From Fulvimarina sp. (GTDB taxonomy: Bacteria; Pseudomonadota; Alphaproteobacteria; Rhizobiales; Rhizobiaceae): 64,000 nt of DNA. Within the stretch, counting starts at the first letter, position 1. Every line of letters begins with the position of its first letter. Below, one piece after another: positions 54,204 through 62,589 of this stretch. A program made the position numbers and the translations under genes. The DNA lies in the NCBI GenBank assembly GCA_002700095.1, contig PACL01000061.1, forward strand, positions 18,032 to 82,031. Reading direction: 5' to 3'. Below the pieces are notes generated by a model. That model searched no databases. It had not been told where the DNA came from and saw nothing but the letters and a program-made list of their open reading frames with translations.

Positions 54204-55061
54204 TCATTGGCCCTTGAGGTAGCTCTCGTCCCATTCGAGCCGCTTGTGCTGCTCGGCGATCCAGTCGGAAGGCTTGACCTCCCACTTCTTCTCCAGTTCG
54301 ACGAGCTTGCCGTCGGCCTGCCATTTGTAGGCCATGCCGGTCATGAAGACGCCCCAGGGCTTGTCGAGCTCCTCGATCGGCACGGCAGAGGCCCAGGGAT
54401 TGTTGAACAGCACGGAAACCGGCATCGTGTAGCCGTCCCACTCCCCGGAGGCGAGGTCGGCCATGATGCTGGCGTCGTCATAGAGCCAGGCGACGCACTT
54501 GCCGGCCCGCAGCGCGGCCTTGCCTTCGGTGTTGCCGGCAAAGGCGACGAGGCGCGGACCGTAGTCCTGCTGCACCTGCTTGTTGTAGTTGGCGCCCTGC
54601 TTGGCGCAGACCGGCTTGCCCTTAAGGTCGTCCCAGCTGGCGACCGCGCCCTCCTTGGCCATCAGGGTCGGGCCGGAAGTCCAGTAGGCCGGCTCGATGA
54701 TGCCGATGATCTGGCGGCGCTCGGCGGTGTCGTACATGCCGCCGATGATCGCGTCGATCTTGCCCTGCTGCAGGAACTGCATGCGGTTCGCCGAAGTCAC
54801 GACGACCGGCTCGAGCTTGACGCCGAGGGTGTCGGCGACGCTCTGGGCGAGATCGACCTCAATGCCCTGCTGAGACCCGTCGGGCGAGGGAAACGACCAG
54901 GGCTTGAAGGCTCCCAGCACGCCGACCCGCAGCGTGCCGCGCTCGAGTATCTCTTCCAGCCGGCCGCCCTCCGCCTGTGCCGGAGCCGCCGCAGCAAGAA
55001 GCGTCGCTCCCATGACGGCTACAAGGGCTGGAAAGCGCATGACTGTGGCGATCGAATTCAT
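54204..55061 (-). CDS. Polar amino acid ABC transporter substrate-binding protein (family 3)
   Basis: 285 aa. Signal peptide RFPALVAVMGATLLAAAAPA ends around AQAEG. The SBP_bac_3 fold is shown by ILERGTLRVGVLGAFKPWSF, GIEVDLAQSVADTLGVKLEP and LDKPWGVFMTGMAYKW near the C-terminus. The start overlaps the stop of the GlpD-like gene (ATGA). The size and partners suit a polar or amine-type amino acid substrate. Confidence 0.92.
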   Translation of the reverse strand: MNSIATVMRFPALVAVMGATLLAAAAPAQAEGGRLEEILERGTLRVGVLGAFKPWSFPSPDGSQQGIEVDLAQSVADTLGVKLEPVVVTSANRMQFLQQGKIDAIIGGMYDTAERRQIIGIIEPAYWTSGPTLMAKEGAVASWDDLKGKPVCAKQGANYNKQVQQDYGPRLVAFAGNTEGKAALRAGKCVAWLYDDASIMADLASGEWDGYTMPVSVLFNNPWASAVPIEELDKPWGVFMTGMAYKWQADGKLVELEKKWEVKPSDWIAEQHKRLEWDESYLKGQ

Positions 55062-56665
55062 GGCTGCATGTCTCCTGTTGGGGTTGGCATTGCATAGGGT
55101 CGATCGGGGGATCGAGCGGGGGTACCGGCTCGAAACACGGTTCGTTGGTAGGCGAGGAAATGGTCGACCTCTTCGGCAGATTGCTCTGGTGTCCAGCCGA
55201 GGAGGTCGGCGACGGAGGCGGCGGCGTCCTCGACCTCATGACGCGCCAGATGCCGGCGCCAGGCCAGCGCCGTGCGCGTGTAGAGGATGCCCTTCAAATC
55301 CCGGGCGTGCTCGTCGCTGACAGCCCGGCGCAGCGCCACCCGGCGGAGGTTTCCCGAAGGCTCGGGATCGGACAGGCGCGGCGCGTCCTTGGCGATCCGC
55401 CACGGCGCCGGCTCGTCCACTGGCTTGAAAGGCTTTCCAAGCACGGCCTCGGCCCGTTCGCGCATCGTCCGCGCGGCGCTGCGATGCGACATCACGGGGC
55501 CTGCCGTCATGGCCACGACGCCCGGCAGTCCGTCGGCGGCCAGATCGTGGATCTCCCGCGAACGCCGCCCCATCGGCTGATCCACGTCGAAGGTCAGCGG
55601 CCGTACCCCGGCCCAGGTGAACACAACGTCGTTGCGTGTCAGGCCAAGGCCCGGCAGAAGGAAATTCGCTTCGCCGAGAAGGAAGTCGATTTCCGCCTCG
55701 GTCGCGGCGACGTCTCCCGCATCCCCTTCGAACGGGGTTTCGGTCGGCCCGAAATAGAAGAAGTCGTCATGGGAGGGCAGGCAGTAGAACGGCATGCCCT
55801 TGCGGTGCATGGTGGCGATGCCGTAGCCGCGATAGGACTTTGGCAGCCGCACCATGATGTGGCTTCCCTTGGTGCCGCGGATGAGGCGCCGGGACGGGGT
55901 GGCCGTTGCGCACGCCCCCGCATTCACCGTGTCGATCCAGGTGCCGGCCATGTTGTAGACGAGACGCGCGGAGACATTGGCCGTCGAACCGTCCTGCCCC
56001 GCAAGCACGATCTGCCAGAGCCCCGCCGCGTTACGCCCGACTAGCTGCGCCTCGCAGAAGTTGAGCACCGTCGCGCCACCGGCCTCGGCCTCGAGCGCTG
56101 CATCGACGCAGAACCGGTCCGGCCAGTCGAAGAGGTACTCGCGATAGGTCGCGATCGACTGCAGACGATCATGATCCCGCAGATCCCTTGCAAAGGGAAG
56201 CTGCGCCTCGAAATTGGAGGTGATCTTGCGGTATTCGAGGGGCGGCTCGTTCGGACCGAGCGTCTTCAGCAGCGTCAGACCGGCATCGAGATGCCATGGC
56301 CTGACGGGGCTTTCGGGATAGACCGGAAAGCACATGGTGAAGGGTGTCACGGCCTCCGGCGCCGTCGTCGCGATCTCGTGGCGGGCCTTCATCCCCGCAC
56401 GCGCCATCGTCACGGCCTGGAGAAAGCGCCGCGGATGGAGACCGAAAGTCCGCACGGGTGCTTCCGCCTCGAAATAGCGCAGCCCGCAATGGAGCATGCG
56501 GGACGAGCGGCCCGTGGCTCCGGCGGCGAAATCGCCCTTCTCGCAGAGCAGCACCGAATATCCGGCCATGGTCAGTTCGCGGGCGGTGGCAGCGCCGTTG
56601 ATGCCCGCCCCGATGACGACGACATCCCATTTCGATCCAGCGATATCGGCCAGCTCGTGCTGCAT
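55058..56665 (-). CDS. GlpD-like FAD-dependent dehydrogenase, first gene of the amine operon
   Basis: 535 aa from the ATG at 56665; a TTG five codons upstream (56680) is an alternative. FAD motif VVVIGAGINGAATARELTMA is followed by GATGRSSRMLHCGLRYFEAE, which resembles the GlpD hallmark (SSKLIHGGLRYLE). C-terminal DEHARDLKGILYTRTALAW fits the cap/helical domain of glycerol-3-phosphate dehydrogenase. GlpD proper oxidises glycerol 3-phosphate to dihydroxyacetone phosphate with quinone reduction. In this operon, with amine uptake and demethylation genes, the substrate may differ; homologues are often misassigned. A candidate promoter lies just upstream. Confidence 0.85.
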   Translation of the reverse strand: MQHELADIAGSKWDVVVIGAGINGAATARELTMAGYSVLLCEKGDFAAGATGRSSRMLHCGLRYFEAEAPVRTFGLHPRRFLQAVTMARAGMKARHEIATTAPEAVTPFTMCFPVYPESPVRPWHLDAGLTLLKTLGPNEPPLEYRKITSNFEAQLPFARDLRDHDRLQSIATYREYLFDWPDRFCVDAALEAEAGGATVLNFCEAQLVGRNAAGLWQIVLAGQDGSTANVSARLVYNMAGTWIDTVNAGACATATPSRRLIRGTKGSHIMVRLPKSYRGYGIATMHRKGMPFYCLPSHDDFFYFGPTETPFEGDAGDVAATEAEIDFLLGEANFLLPGLGLTRNDVVFTWAGVRPLTFDVDQPMGRRSREIHDLAADGLPGVVAMTAGPVMSHRSAARTMRERAEAVLGKPFKPVDEPAPWRIAKDAPRLSDPEPSGNLRRVALRRAVSDEHARDLKGILYTRTALAWRRHLARHEVEDAAASVADLLGWTPEQSAEEVDHFLAYQRTVFRAGTPARSPDRPYAMPTPTGDMQP

Positions 56666-56695
56666 ACAATCCCCGATCAAGTGGCTCCGGGAACG

Positions 56696-56723
56696 ACTAT
56701 GCAGAGGGATTCGAAATGTTCAA
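56696..56723 (-). promoter_or_regulatory. Candidate promoter of the amine operon
   Basis: On the minus strand: TTGAAC (56723-56718), 16-bp spacer, CATAGT (56701-56696), giving a start about 24 nt before the ATG at 56665. Each hexamer matches the sigma-70 consensus at four of six positions. An A+T-rich stretch further upstream (about 56730-56770) could hold a regulator site. Confidence 0.35.
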
Positions 56724-56795
56724 AATTGAAAATACGGCGATGGTTATGCGTTAATGTTATAATGAGAATGCGGATTTCCTGGCGAGTCCCGCGGA

Positions 56796-57698
56796 TCAGC
56801 TCGGGACCTGCGCGAGGATGTCATCCCGCTCGGCTCGTGCCAAAGCGAGCATGTGCTCGACCGCCGGCGTCGCGCCGCGCGATTCCGGGCGCAGCAAAGC
56901 GAGGTTGAAGGGGATGGCCGGTCGGAACGGGATCAGCCGGATCCGCTCGTCGGCCTGAAGAACCGCCGTGTATGGATCGACGATGGCGATCCCGAGCCCC
57001 TGCTTGACCATCTCGTAGGCGGCGCCCGAGAGGCTCGTCTCGCAGAGCGCCTCGATCCGCACACCGGCGGTGACCATGACCTGATCGATCAGGTGGCGCG
57101 CCGAGACGAAGGGCGTCCAGTTGATCATCGGTCCCTTGCGAAGGTCCTCCGGCGTCAGGCAGGAGCGATCGGCGAGTTCGTGGCCGCTGGGAACGGCCGC
57201 GACATAGGGGGCAGTCGAGAAGATATCCGTCTCGAATCCGGAGCGGCGCACCGGCATCTCGGCGAAGCCGAAATCCACCTGCTGGCCCGCCGCCCATTCC
57301 TCTACGGTGGTCGACATGCGGATGTTGAGGCTGACCCGGGTCTCCGGCCAGTCCTGACGAAACCTGGCGATGACCCGCGGCATGAAGCCCATGCCGAGGG
57401 CCGGCAGGATGGCGAGGCTGACCTGATTGCCCTGCCCCTTGGCGAGGCGCGTGGCGAGATTCTGCAGGGAATCGAGCGAGACATAGGCGCGCTCGACCTC
57501 GTCCAGCAGCCGATGGGCCTGGGCCGTCGGCCGGATCAGGCCCTTTCGACGCTCGAACAGCGCCAGTCCGAGCTCGGCCTCCAGCCGGTCGAGCAGCCGG
57601 CTGACGGCCGGCTGGCTTCGCCCCAGGATCTCGGCGGCCCCGCTGACCGTGCCTGTCATCATGACCGCGCGAAAGGCGGCAAAATGCTGGATGTTCAC
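56796..57698 (-). CDS. LysR-family transcriptional regulator
   Basis: 300 aa from a GTG at 57698; ATGs further upstream would overlap the enolase-superfamily gene. Winged helix: NIQHFAAFRAVMMTGTVSGA, GRSQPAVSRLLDRLEAELGL. The effector domain has the usual two-lobed fold with SLAILPALGMGFMPRVIARF and GLGIAIVDPYTAVL. It lies 13 bp after the dehydratase gene on the same strand. It could regulate this gene or the amine operon next to it, whose A+T-rich upstream region is less than 130 bp from its end. Confidence 0.9.
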   Translation of the reverse strand: MNIQHFAAFRAVMMTGTVSGAAEILGRSQPAVSRLLDRLEAELGLALFERRKGLIRPTAQAHRLLDEVERAYVSLDSLQNLATRLAKGQGNQVSLAILPALGMGFMPRVIARFRQDWPETRVSLNIRMSTTVEEWAAGQQVDFGFAEMPVRRSGFETDIFSTAPYVAAVPSGHELADRSCLTPEDLRKGPMINWTPFVSARHLIDQVMVTAGVRIEALCETSLSGAAYEMVKQGLGIAIVDPYTAVLQADERIRLIPFRPAIPFNLALLRPESRGATPAVEHMLALARAERDDILAQVPS

Positions 57699-57711
57699 CG
57701 GTCGCGCCCCA

Positions 57712-58881
57712 TCAGCGAAGATCGATCTCGGCATAGACGAAGCCCGAAAGCCGCTTCTCGTCGAGGGCGACGCCGTAGCCCGGCGCATCGTCGATCGGGA
57801 TGCGCCCGTTCGCGACCCGCGTCTCCAGAGGATCCATCAGCACTTCGACATGGCCTGGAATGCGGTCCCAATAAGGAAAATGCTCCTGAATGTAGAAGTT
57901 CGGGATGGCAGCGCTGAAATGCGCCCCGATCGCGGTCGAGAGAGAACTCGCGCAGATATGCGGCTGCACCTTCAGCCCGTAGGCCTCGGCCATGGCGGCG
58001 ATCTTTCGGCCTTCCCAGATACCGCCGGTGTTGCCGAGATCGGGCTGGATGATGGCGACGCTGCGGCTTTCCAGGAGATCGCGGAAGCCCTGCCGACCAT
58101 AGAGGCGTTCGCCGACGGCGATCGGCTGCGAAATCGAGCGGGAGATCAGTTGCAAGGCGCCGAGATCGTCGGGCTCGGTGGGTTCCTCGATGAAGGCGAT
58201 CTCGTATGTCTCGATCGCGCGGCAGAACCGGATGGTGTCCGAAGGCGTGAGCCCGGCGGAAAGATCCAGCATCAGTTCGACATCCGGCCCGACCGCATCG
58301 CGGACGGCAGCGACGCGGGCAATCCCCTGCCGCACAAGTTCCCGGTCGCCGACGCCGCGCAGCGCCGGATGACGCAGGCGGCCATCGGGCAGAATGGTCG
58401 CGAAGGGGTAGAATTTCAGACTGCCATAGCCGTCCGCAACCGCCTTTTCGGCAGCGGCCGGCAGCTCGGCGTCAGAGGCACAGCCAAAGTACCAGCCATT
58501 GGCATAGGTCGGAAGATCCTCGCGCAGCCGGCCGCCGAGAAGGTCGTAGACGGGGACGTTCAGACTGCGGGCCTTGATATCGAAAAGCGCCTGTTCGATT
58601 GCGCTGAGTGCCGCGTTGAGGATCGGGCCGCCGCCCTTGGCCCAGAAGCTGAAATCTCGGATCGAAGCGGTGATCGCCTCACTTCGGAAGGGGTCGACAC
58701 GCCCGGAGAGGAAGCGGCCGGAAAGTTCCTCCAGCATCGCCGCGGCGGCACTCGAGCCGACACCGTAGGCGACGGCGGCTTCGCCAAGGCCGGCGACACC
58801 TTCCGATGCTTCGAGGTGCAGCAACACCGGTCGAACGCCGCCACCCTTGATGGCATAGATGCGAGCGGACTTCAGAAACAT
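57712..58881 (-). CDS. Enolase-superfamily mandelate racemase/muconate lactonising-type protein (probable sugar-acid dehydratase)
   Basis: 389 aa with the capping domain at about 1-125 and a TIM barrel after it. Metal ligands Asp206 in LMLDLSAGLTP, Glu232 in IEEPTEPDDL and Glu258 in AVGERLYGR; Lys156 in YGSLKFYPF; general acid His308 in VQPHICASSLS. The pattern resembles galactonate dehydratase-type members rather than racemases. The substrate is not determined by sequence. LysR follows it. Confidence 0.9.
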   Translation of the reverse strand: MFLKSARIYAIKGGGVRPVLLHLEASEGVAGLGEAAVAYGVGSSAAAAMLEELSGRFLSGRVDPFRSEAITASIRDFSFWAKGGGPILNAALSAIEQALFDIKARSLNVPVYDLLGGRLREDLPTYANGWYFGCASDAELPAAAEKAVADGYGSLKFYPFATILPDGRLRHPALRGVGDRELVRQGIARVAAVRDAVGPDVELMLDLSAGLTPSDTIRFCRAIETYEIAFIEEPTEPDDLGALQLISRSISQPIAVGERLYGRQGFRDLLESRSVAIIQPDLGNTGGIWEGRKIAAMAEAYGLKVQPHICASSLSTAIGAHFSAAIPNFYIQEHFPYWDRIPGHVEVLMDPLETRVANGRIPIDDAPGYGVALDEKRLSGFVYAEIDLR

Positions 58882-59076
58882 GTTTTGCTCGTCACTCGTC
58901 TGATCGTTGCAAGGTGACAGGAGTATCGCGGAAGAACGCCTAATGCTGAGTTCATGTCGGCCGGCTCAATTCCAATTGGGACATTGCCTCACCCGCGCTC
59001 GAATGGCTCGAAGCCTCTCGGTCTACGGCTCGACCGGCAAGGGGATCGGCGCCGATGGTTGCTTTTGACCGACGTC

Positions 59077-59271
59077 GACGACCATCGCGCCGGAGACCGC
59101 CCGGTGATCAGCATCAGGCAATCCCGCTTCGGCGCCGGCATCATGCTCGAGCGCCTCCCGCCGGCGTCGGCCCAGAACCTGCTCGAAGCGAACATCCATA
59201 TCGTCAACCCCGGCGGCTCCACTGATGGCCCCTGCAGTCATGTCGGCGAGGAAACGGGCTTCGTCTTGGGG
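59077..59271 (+). pseudogene. Remnant of a cupin-domain HTH-type regulator
   Basis: The frame encodes DDHRAGDRPVISIRQSRFGA and later NIHIVNPGGSTDGPCSHVGE then EETGFVL. The PGGST...SHVGEETGFVL order is the hallmark of the cupin domain of XRE/cupin regulators (GEEaGyVLeG). Both the DNA-binding domain and the rest of the cupin are missing. A single-base shift after position about 59265 would continue with GQVNVK, as in intact relatives, which suggests a frameshifted, truncated gene. There is no start with a ribosome site. Confidence 0.55.
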
Positions 59272-59286
59272 GCCAGGTCAATGTGA

Positions 59287-59361
59287 AGCCTGCCGATCGG
59301 CTTCCAGATCGCCGGAGCGGGCCTCGACGAAGCGAGCGTTGTGCGAACCGCTTCGCGGGTC
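59287..59361 (+). pseudogene. Amidase C-terminal-like remnant
   Basis: The frame right after a stop reads SLPIGFQIAGAGLDEASVVR and a few more residues before the stop. This follows the amidase signature C-terminal pattern (xLPxGxQxxGxxxDEAxxLR). Only about 25 codons remain, so it is debris of a lost amidase gene. The match is by eye. Confidence 0.4.
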
Positions 59362-59885
59362 GAGCGCCGCACGGCCGCATAGCTCGTCAGGAGACCGGCG
59401 GGCGTCCGCCGTGCCTTGCCCATCCCGATACGGTTCGTTCGGCGGACGTCGACCGACGCCTTGCTGCGCCCGAACGGGCGGCTGAAGCTAAAAACCTTTT
59501 CGCGTCCGCATTTCTCGCCGAAGGCGCCTGGACGGAACCGACGCGATCGACGCGGGCCAGACTGCCGGCCAGACCGGCGCCTCGTGGTCCGATTGGCAAA
59601 ATTGACAATCATGAGCCTTCATGCCGGAGGCGAAGGCAGATGGTCTCGATGCGCCACTTTCCTGGCATGTTCGCGTGCGTTGCCGCCTGCGATCCTTCGG
59701 TCCCGGAACTGTTGGAACTCTCCCGAATCCCCTGCGGTTCCTGGGCGCCTGCCCTATCCGCCTTCGCCTGCGATGATATGGCACGGCATTTGCTGAAGCT
59801 TGCAGAGCAAGGGGAAGCCAACCCGCCTTGGGCGGGCCGCCTCGTGCAACTGGTGTCCATCGGCGAAGCGAAACGGAGCAAGTCA

Positions 59886-60902
59886 ATGAAGATTGTCGGC
59901 ATCCTTAAGGCACGAATGGTGCGAGCGGCGCTTGCCGTGGGCGTGACGGTCGCCCCTGTGCTGGCTCATCCCGGATCGGCCGTCGCTGCGGACCTCAAGG
60001 AGGTCAACTTCAGCGAGGCGGTCCACAATCTCGGTTACATCAACCTCTACGTCGGCCTCCACGCCGGCATCTTTGAAAAGAACGGCCTGAAGATGAATGT
60101 CTCCGCCGCTGGGGGCGATACACAGACATTCGCGGCGGTGCTCGGCGGATCGGCGGACTTCGCGATCGGCGACGCCACGATGGCTGTCATGTCGCGGGAG
60201 GCCGGCGGCCCCGGCGTGGTCGTTGGCACGGTGGTGCAGAGGGCCCACTACTTCGGCGTCTCCAAGACGCTGGAGCCGATCACCGATCCCAAGCAGTTCA
60301 AGGGGCTGACGATCGTCACCTCGCCCGAGCCCAACACCAACTACAGCGTCGCCAAGCGCATGCTCGAAAATGCCGGGCTGAAGATCGGCACGGATACCAC
60401 GATCCTGCAGGTCAGCCCCGGGACCGAGATCGCCGCCATGCTCGCCGGACAGGCCGACATGGCGATCGCCTACCAGCCCGGCGTGGCATCCGCCGTCGAT
60501 CAGGGCGCCAAGGTGGTCTTCGACTTCTCCAACTACGTCGGCCCCTTCTGCAACACCGGCATCATGGTGCTGCCGTCGACGATCGAGACGGACCCCGAAA
60601 TGGTCCAGGCGCTTGTCACGTCGTTCGAGGAAGCGTCACGCAAGACCTATGCCGATCCGGACTTCGCCAAGCAGGTGGCTCGCGCCGAGTTCCCTGATCT
60701 TTCCGGCGAGGTCGTCGACGCTGCGATCGATGCCGAGCTGGAGTACAAGATCCCGGCCGAGACAGTCGTCGTCCAGAAGGACCAGTGGAAGAACCTCATG
60801 GATATGCAGGTCTACCTCGGCAACGTGAAGGGTACGGTGCCCTTCGACGATGTCATCGACAACAGCTTCGCCGACAAGGCGGTCGAGAAGGTCGGGGGCT
60901 GA
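59886..60902 (+). CDS. ABC transporter substrate-binding protein (NMT1/THI5-SsuA type)
   Basis: 338 aa from the ATG at 59886 with GGAG 9 nt upstream; the long frame upstream is not coding. A signal peptide (LAVGVTVAPVLAHPGSAVAA) ends near AADL. The fold is that of SsuA/TauA/THI5: YINLYVGLHAGIFEKNGLKM, DFAIGDATMAVMSREAGGPG and LAGQADMAIAYQPGVASAV. It is the first gene of an importer with a following ATPase and permease, and a formamidase at the end suggests an amide-type nitrogen source. Confidence 0.88.
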   Translation: MKIVGILKARMVRAALAVGVTVAPVLAHPGSAVAADLKEVNFSEAVHNLGYINLYVGLHAGIFEKNGLKMNVSAAGGDTQTFAAVLGGSADFAIGDATMAVMSREAGGPGVVVGTVVQRAHYFGVSKTLEPITDPKQFKGLTIVTSPEPNTNYSVAKRMLENAGLKIGTDTTILQVSPGTEIAAMLAGQADMAIAYQPGVASAVDQGAKVVFDFSNYVGPFCNTGIMVLPSTIETDPEMVQALVTSFEEASRKTYADPDFAKQVARAEFPDLSGEVVDAAIDAELEYKIPAETVVVQKDQWKNLMDMQVYLGNVKGTVPFDDVIDNSFADKAVEKVGG

Positions 60903-60905
60903 TCC

Positions 60906-61718
60906 TTGGCGAAGGCGCGGCGGACCATGCACCAATCCGGGCCCGGCGCCGCGCCGCCGCTCGTTGCCGAACGTCTCGCCAAGACGTTCGACGACGGTGA
61001 CGTGGAGGTCCCCGTCATCGCCGATCTCAGCTTCACGTTGAATGCCGGCGAGATCGTCAGCATCGTCGGCCCATCCGGCTGTGGCAAGACGACGCTTCTC
61101 AACGTCGTCTGCGGGCTGACGCCCGCGTCCTCAGGGTCGGTCCTGTGGCATGGCGCCGCGCCGCAGGGCATGCCTGGACGCGTCGGTTACATGCTGCAGA
61201 AGGACATGCTGCTGCCATGGCGGACCGCCCTTTCGAACGTCACGCTCGGGATGGAGATCAAGGGCAAGGTCGGGATGGAAGAGCGCGACAAGGCCCGCGT
61301 TCTTCTCGACAGGCTGGGCCTGCACGGGTTTACGGACCGCTACCCGGCCACCTTTTCCGGCGGAATGCGCCAGCGAGTGGCGCTTGCGCGGACCTTGGTC
61401 AACGACCCGGAGGTTCTCTTGTTCGACGAGCCCTTCGCGGCCCTCGATTTCCAGACCAAGCTGCTTCTGGAGGCGGACACGGTGCGGCTGGTGCGCGAGG
61501 AAGGCCGCAGCCTTCTCTGCATCACCCATGACATCGAGGAAGCGGTGTCGATTTCGGACCGCGTCATCGTTCTGACGAAACGCCCGACGCGCGCCAAGGC
61601 CGTCTACGAGATCGATCTCGGCGACCAACACGCTGATATGATGGAGGCGCGTCAGAGCCCGCGCTTCAACGACCATGTCCGCGCCATCTGGCGCGACCTC
61701 GAGGTCTCAGGCACATGA
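60906..61718 (+). CDS. ABC transporter ATP-binding protein (SsuB/TauB/NrtD type)
   Basis: 270 aa if the TTG at 60906 is used, 263 from the ATG at 60927; the first residues before the domain are not conserved, so either may be right. Walker A VGPSGCGKTTLLNVVCGL, signature TFSGGMRQRVALARTLVN, Walker B VLLFDEPFAALDF and H-loop CITHDIEEAVSISDRVIVLT are typical of the nitrate/sulfonate/taurine group. The stop overlaps the permease start by ATGA. Confidence 0.92.
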   Translation: MAKARRTMHQSGPGAAPPLVAERLAKTFDDGDVEVPVIADLSFTLNAGEIVSIVGPSGCGKTTLLNVVCGLTPASSGSVLWHGAAPQGMPGRVGYMLQKDMLLPWRTALSNVTLGMEIKGKVGMEERDKARVLLDRLGLHGFTDRYPATFSGGMRQRVALARTLVNDPEVLLFDEPFAALDFQTKLLLEADTVRLVREEGRSLLCITHDIEEAVSISDRVIVLTKRPTRAKAVYEIDLGDQHADMMEARQSPRFNDHVRAIWRDLEVSGT

Positions 61719-62566
61719 CAGACGCACGAGCATCGCCCGCTGTGGCGGCCGACCGAGCGGCAAGCGGCGCGGGTTCACGCGAGAAAGCCCGCCGCCGCGC
61801 CCGCTCGCGGACACGCGCCATGGTGGCCGGGTGCCAGCTCGCCCTTCTCGCGATCTTCCTCGGCGGCTGGGAATACATCACCTCGCTCGACCGGCAGACG
61901 GCCTTCCTGTTCGGATCGCCGAGCGCGATCTTCGGCTTCCTCAAGACGATGGCAACAGACGGAAGCCTTGCCCGCGACACCTATGTCACCGCGCTCGAGA
62001 CGCTTCTGGGCTTTCTCCTCGGCAATCTGATCGGGACCCTCGTCGGTCTCTCCTTGTGGTACTCGGCCTTCGTGTCGCGGGTCGTCCAGCCCTTCGTCGT
62101 CGCCCTTGGCTCGATCCCGATCATCGCTCTCGCCCCGATGGTGATCATCTGGTTCGGCACCGGCCTCGCCTCGAAGGTGGCCATGTCCACCCTGTCGGTC
62201 GTGGTCGTGGCGCTCGTCACCTCCTACAAGGGCGCGATGAGCGTCGACCCGGACCAGATCAACCTGTTCCGAACGCTCGGCGCCCGCAAGTCGCAGATCT
62301 TCCGCAAGCTGGTCGTCCCGTCCTCCCTCAACGACATATTCGCAGGGTTGAAACTCACGGTAGGCTTCGCGCTCATCGGAGCGATCATCGGTGAGTTCAT
62401 GTCCTCCTCCGAGGGCCTGGGCCACGCGATTTTCAAGGCCGGATCGCTCTATGTCATCCCGAAGGTGTTTGCCGCGCTGACGGCAACCATCGCCCTCGCC
62501 CTCGTTCTCACCTACCTCGTCGGCTGGCTGGAACGACTTCTCAAGCCTTGGCAGCCAGAGCGCTGA
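61715..62566 (+). CDS. ABC transporter permease (SsuC/TauC type)
   Basis: 283 aa with an Arg/Ala-rich cytoplasmic N-terminus (about 40 residues) and five or six hydrophobic segments, beginning with MVAGCQLALLAIFLGGWEYI. The coupling loop is LFRTLGARKSQIFRKLVVPS, like the EAA motif of SsuC. It completes the importer, coupled to the ATPase by ATGA. Confidence 0.92.
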   Translation: MTDARASPAVAADRAASGAGSREKARRRARSRTRAMVAGCQLALLAIFLGGWEYITSLDRQTAFLFGSPSAIFGFLKTMATDGSLARDTYVTALETLLGFLLGNLIGTLVGLSLWYSAFVSRVVQPFVVALGSIPIIALAPMVIIWFGTGLASKVAMSTLSVVVVALVTSYKGAMSVDPDQINLFRTLGARKSQIFRKLVVPSSLNDIFAGLKLTVGFALIGAIIGEFMSSSEGLGHAIFKAGSLYVIPKVFAALTATIALALVLTYLVGWLERLLKPWQPER

Positions 62567-62589
62567 TCAGCCCCGGAGTTTCTGGAAAC

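Larger units (their letters stand above)
58882..59885. other. One-kilobase gap holding apparent gene remnants
   Basis: About 1 kb between the divergent dehydratase gene and the binding-protein gene. Apart from the two short remnants listed separately (a cupin-like fragment and an amidase-like tail), nothing matches a family. Long open frames through it are arginine- and proline-rich and look non-coding. CCAATTGG, an 8-bp palindrome, is at 58972-58979. Confidence 0.5.
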
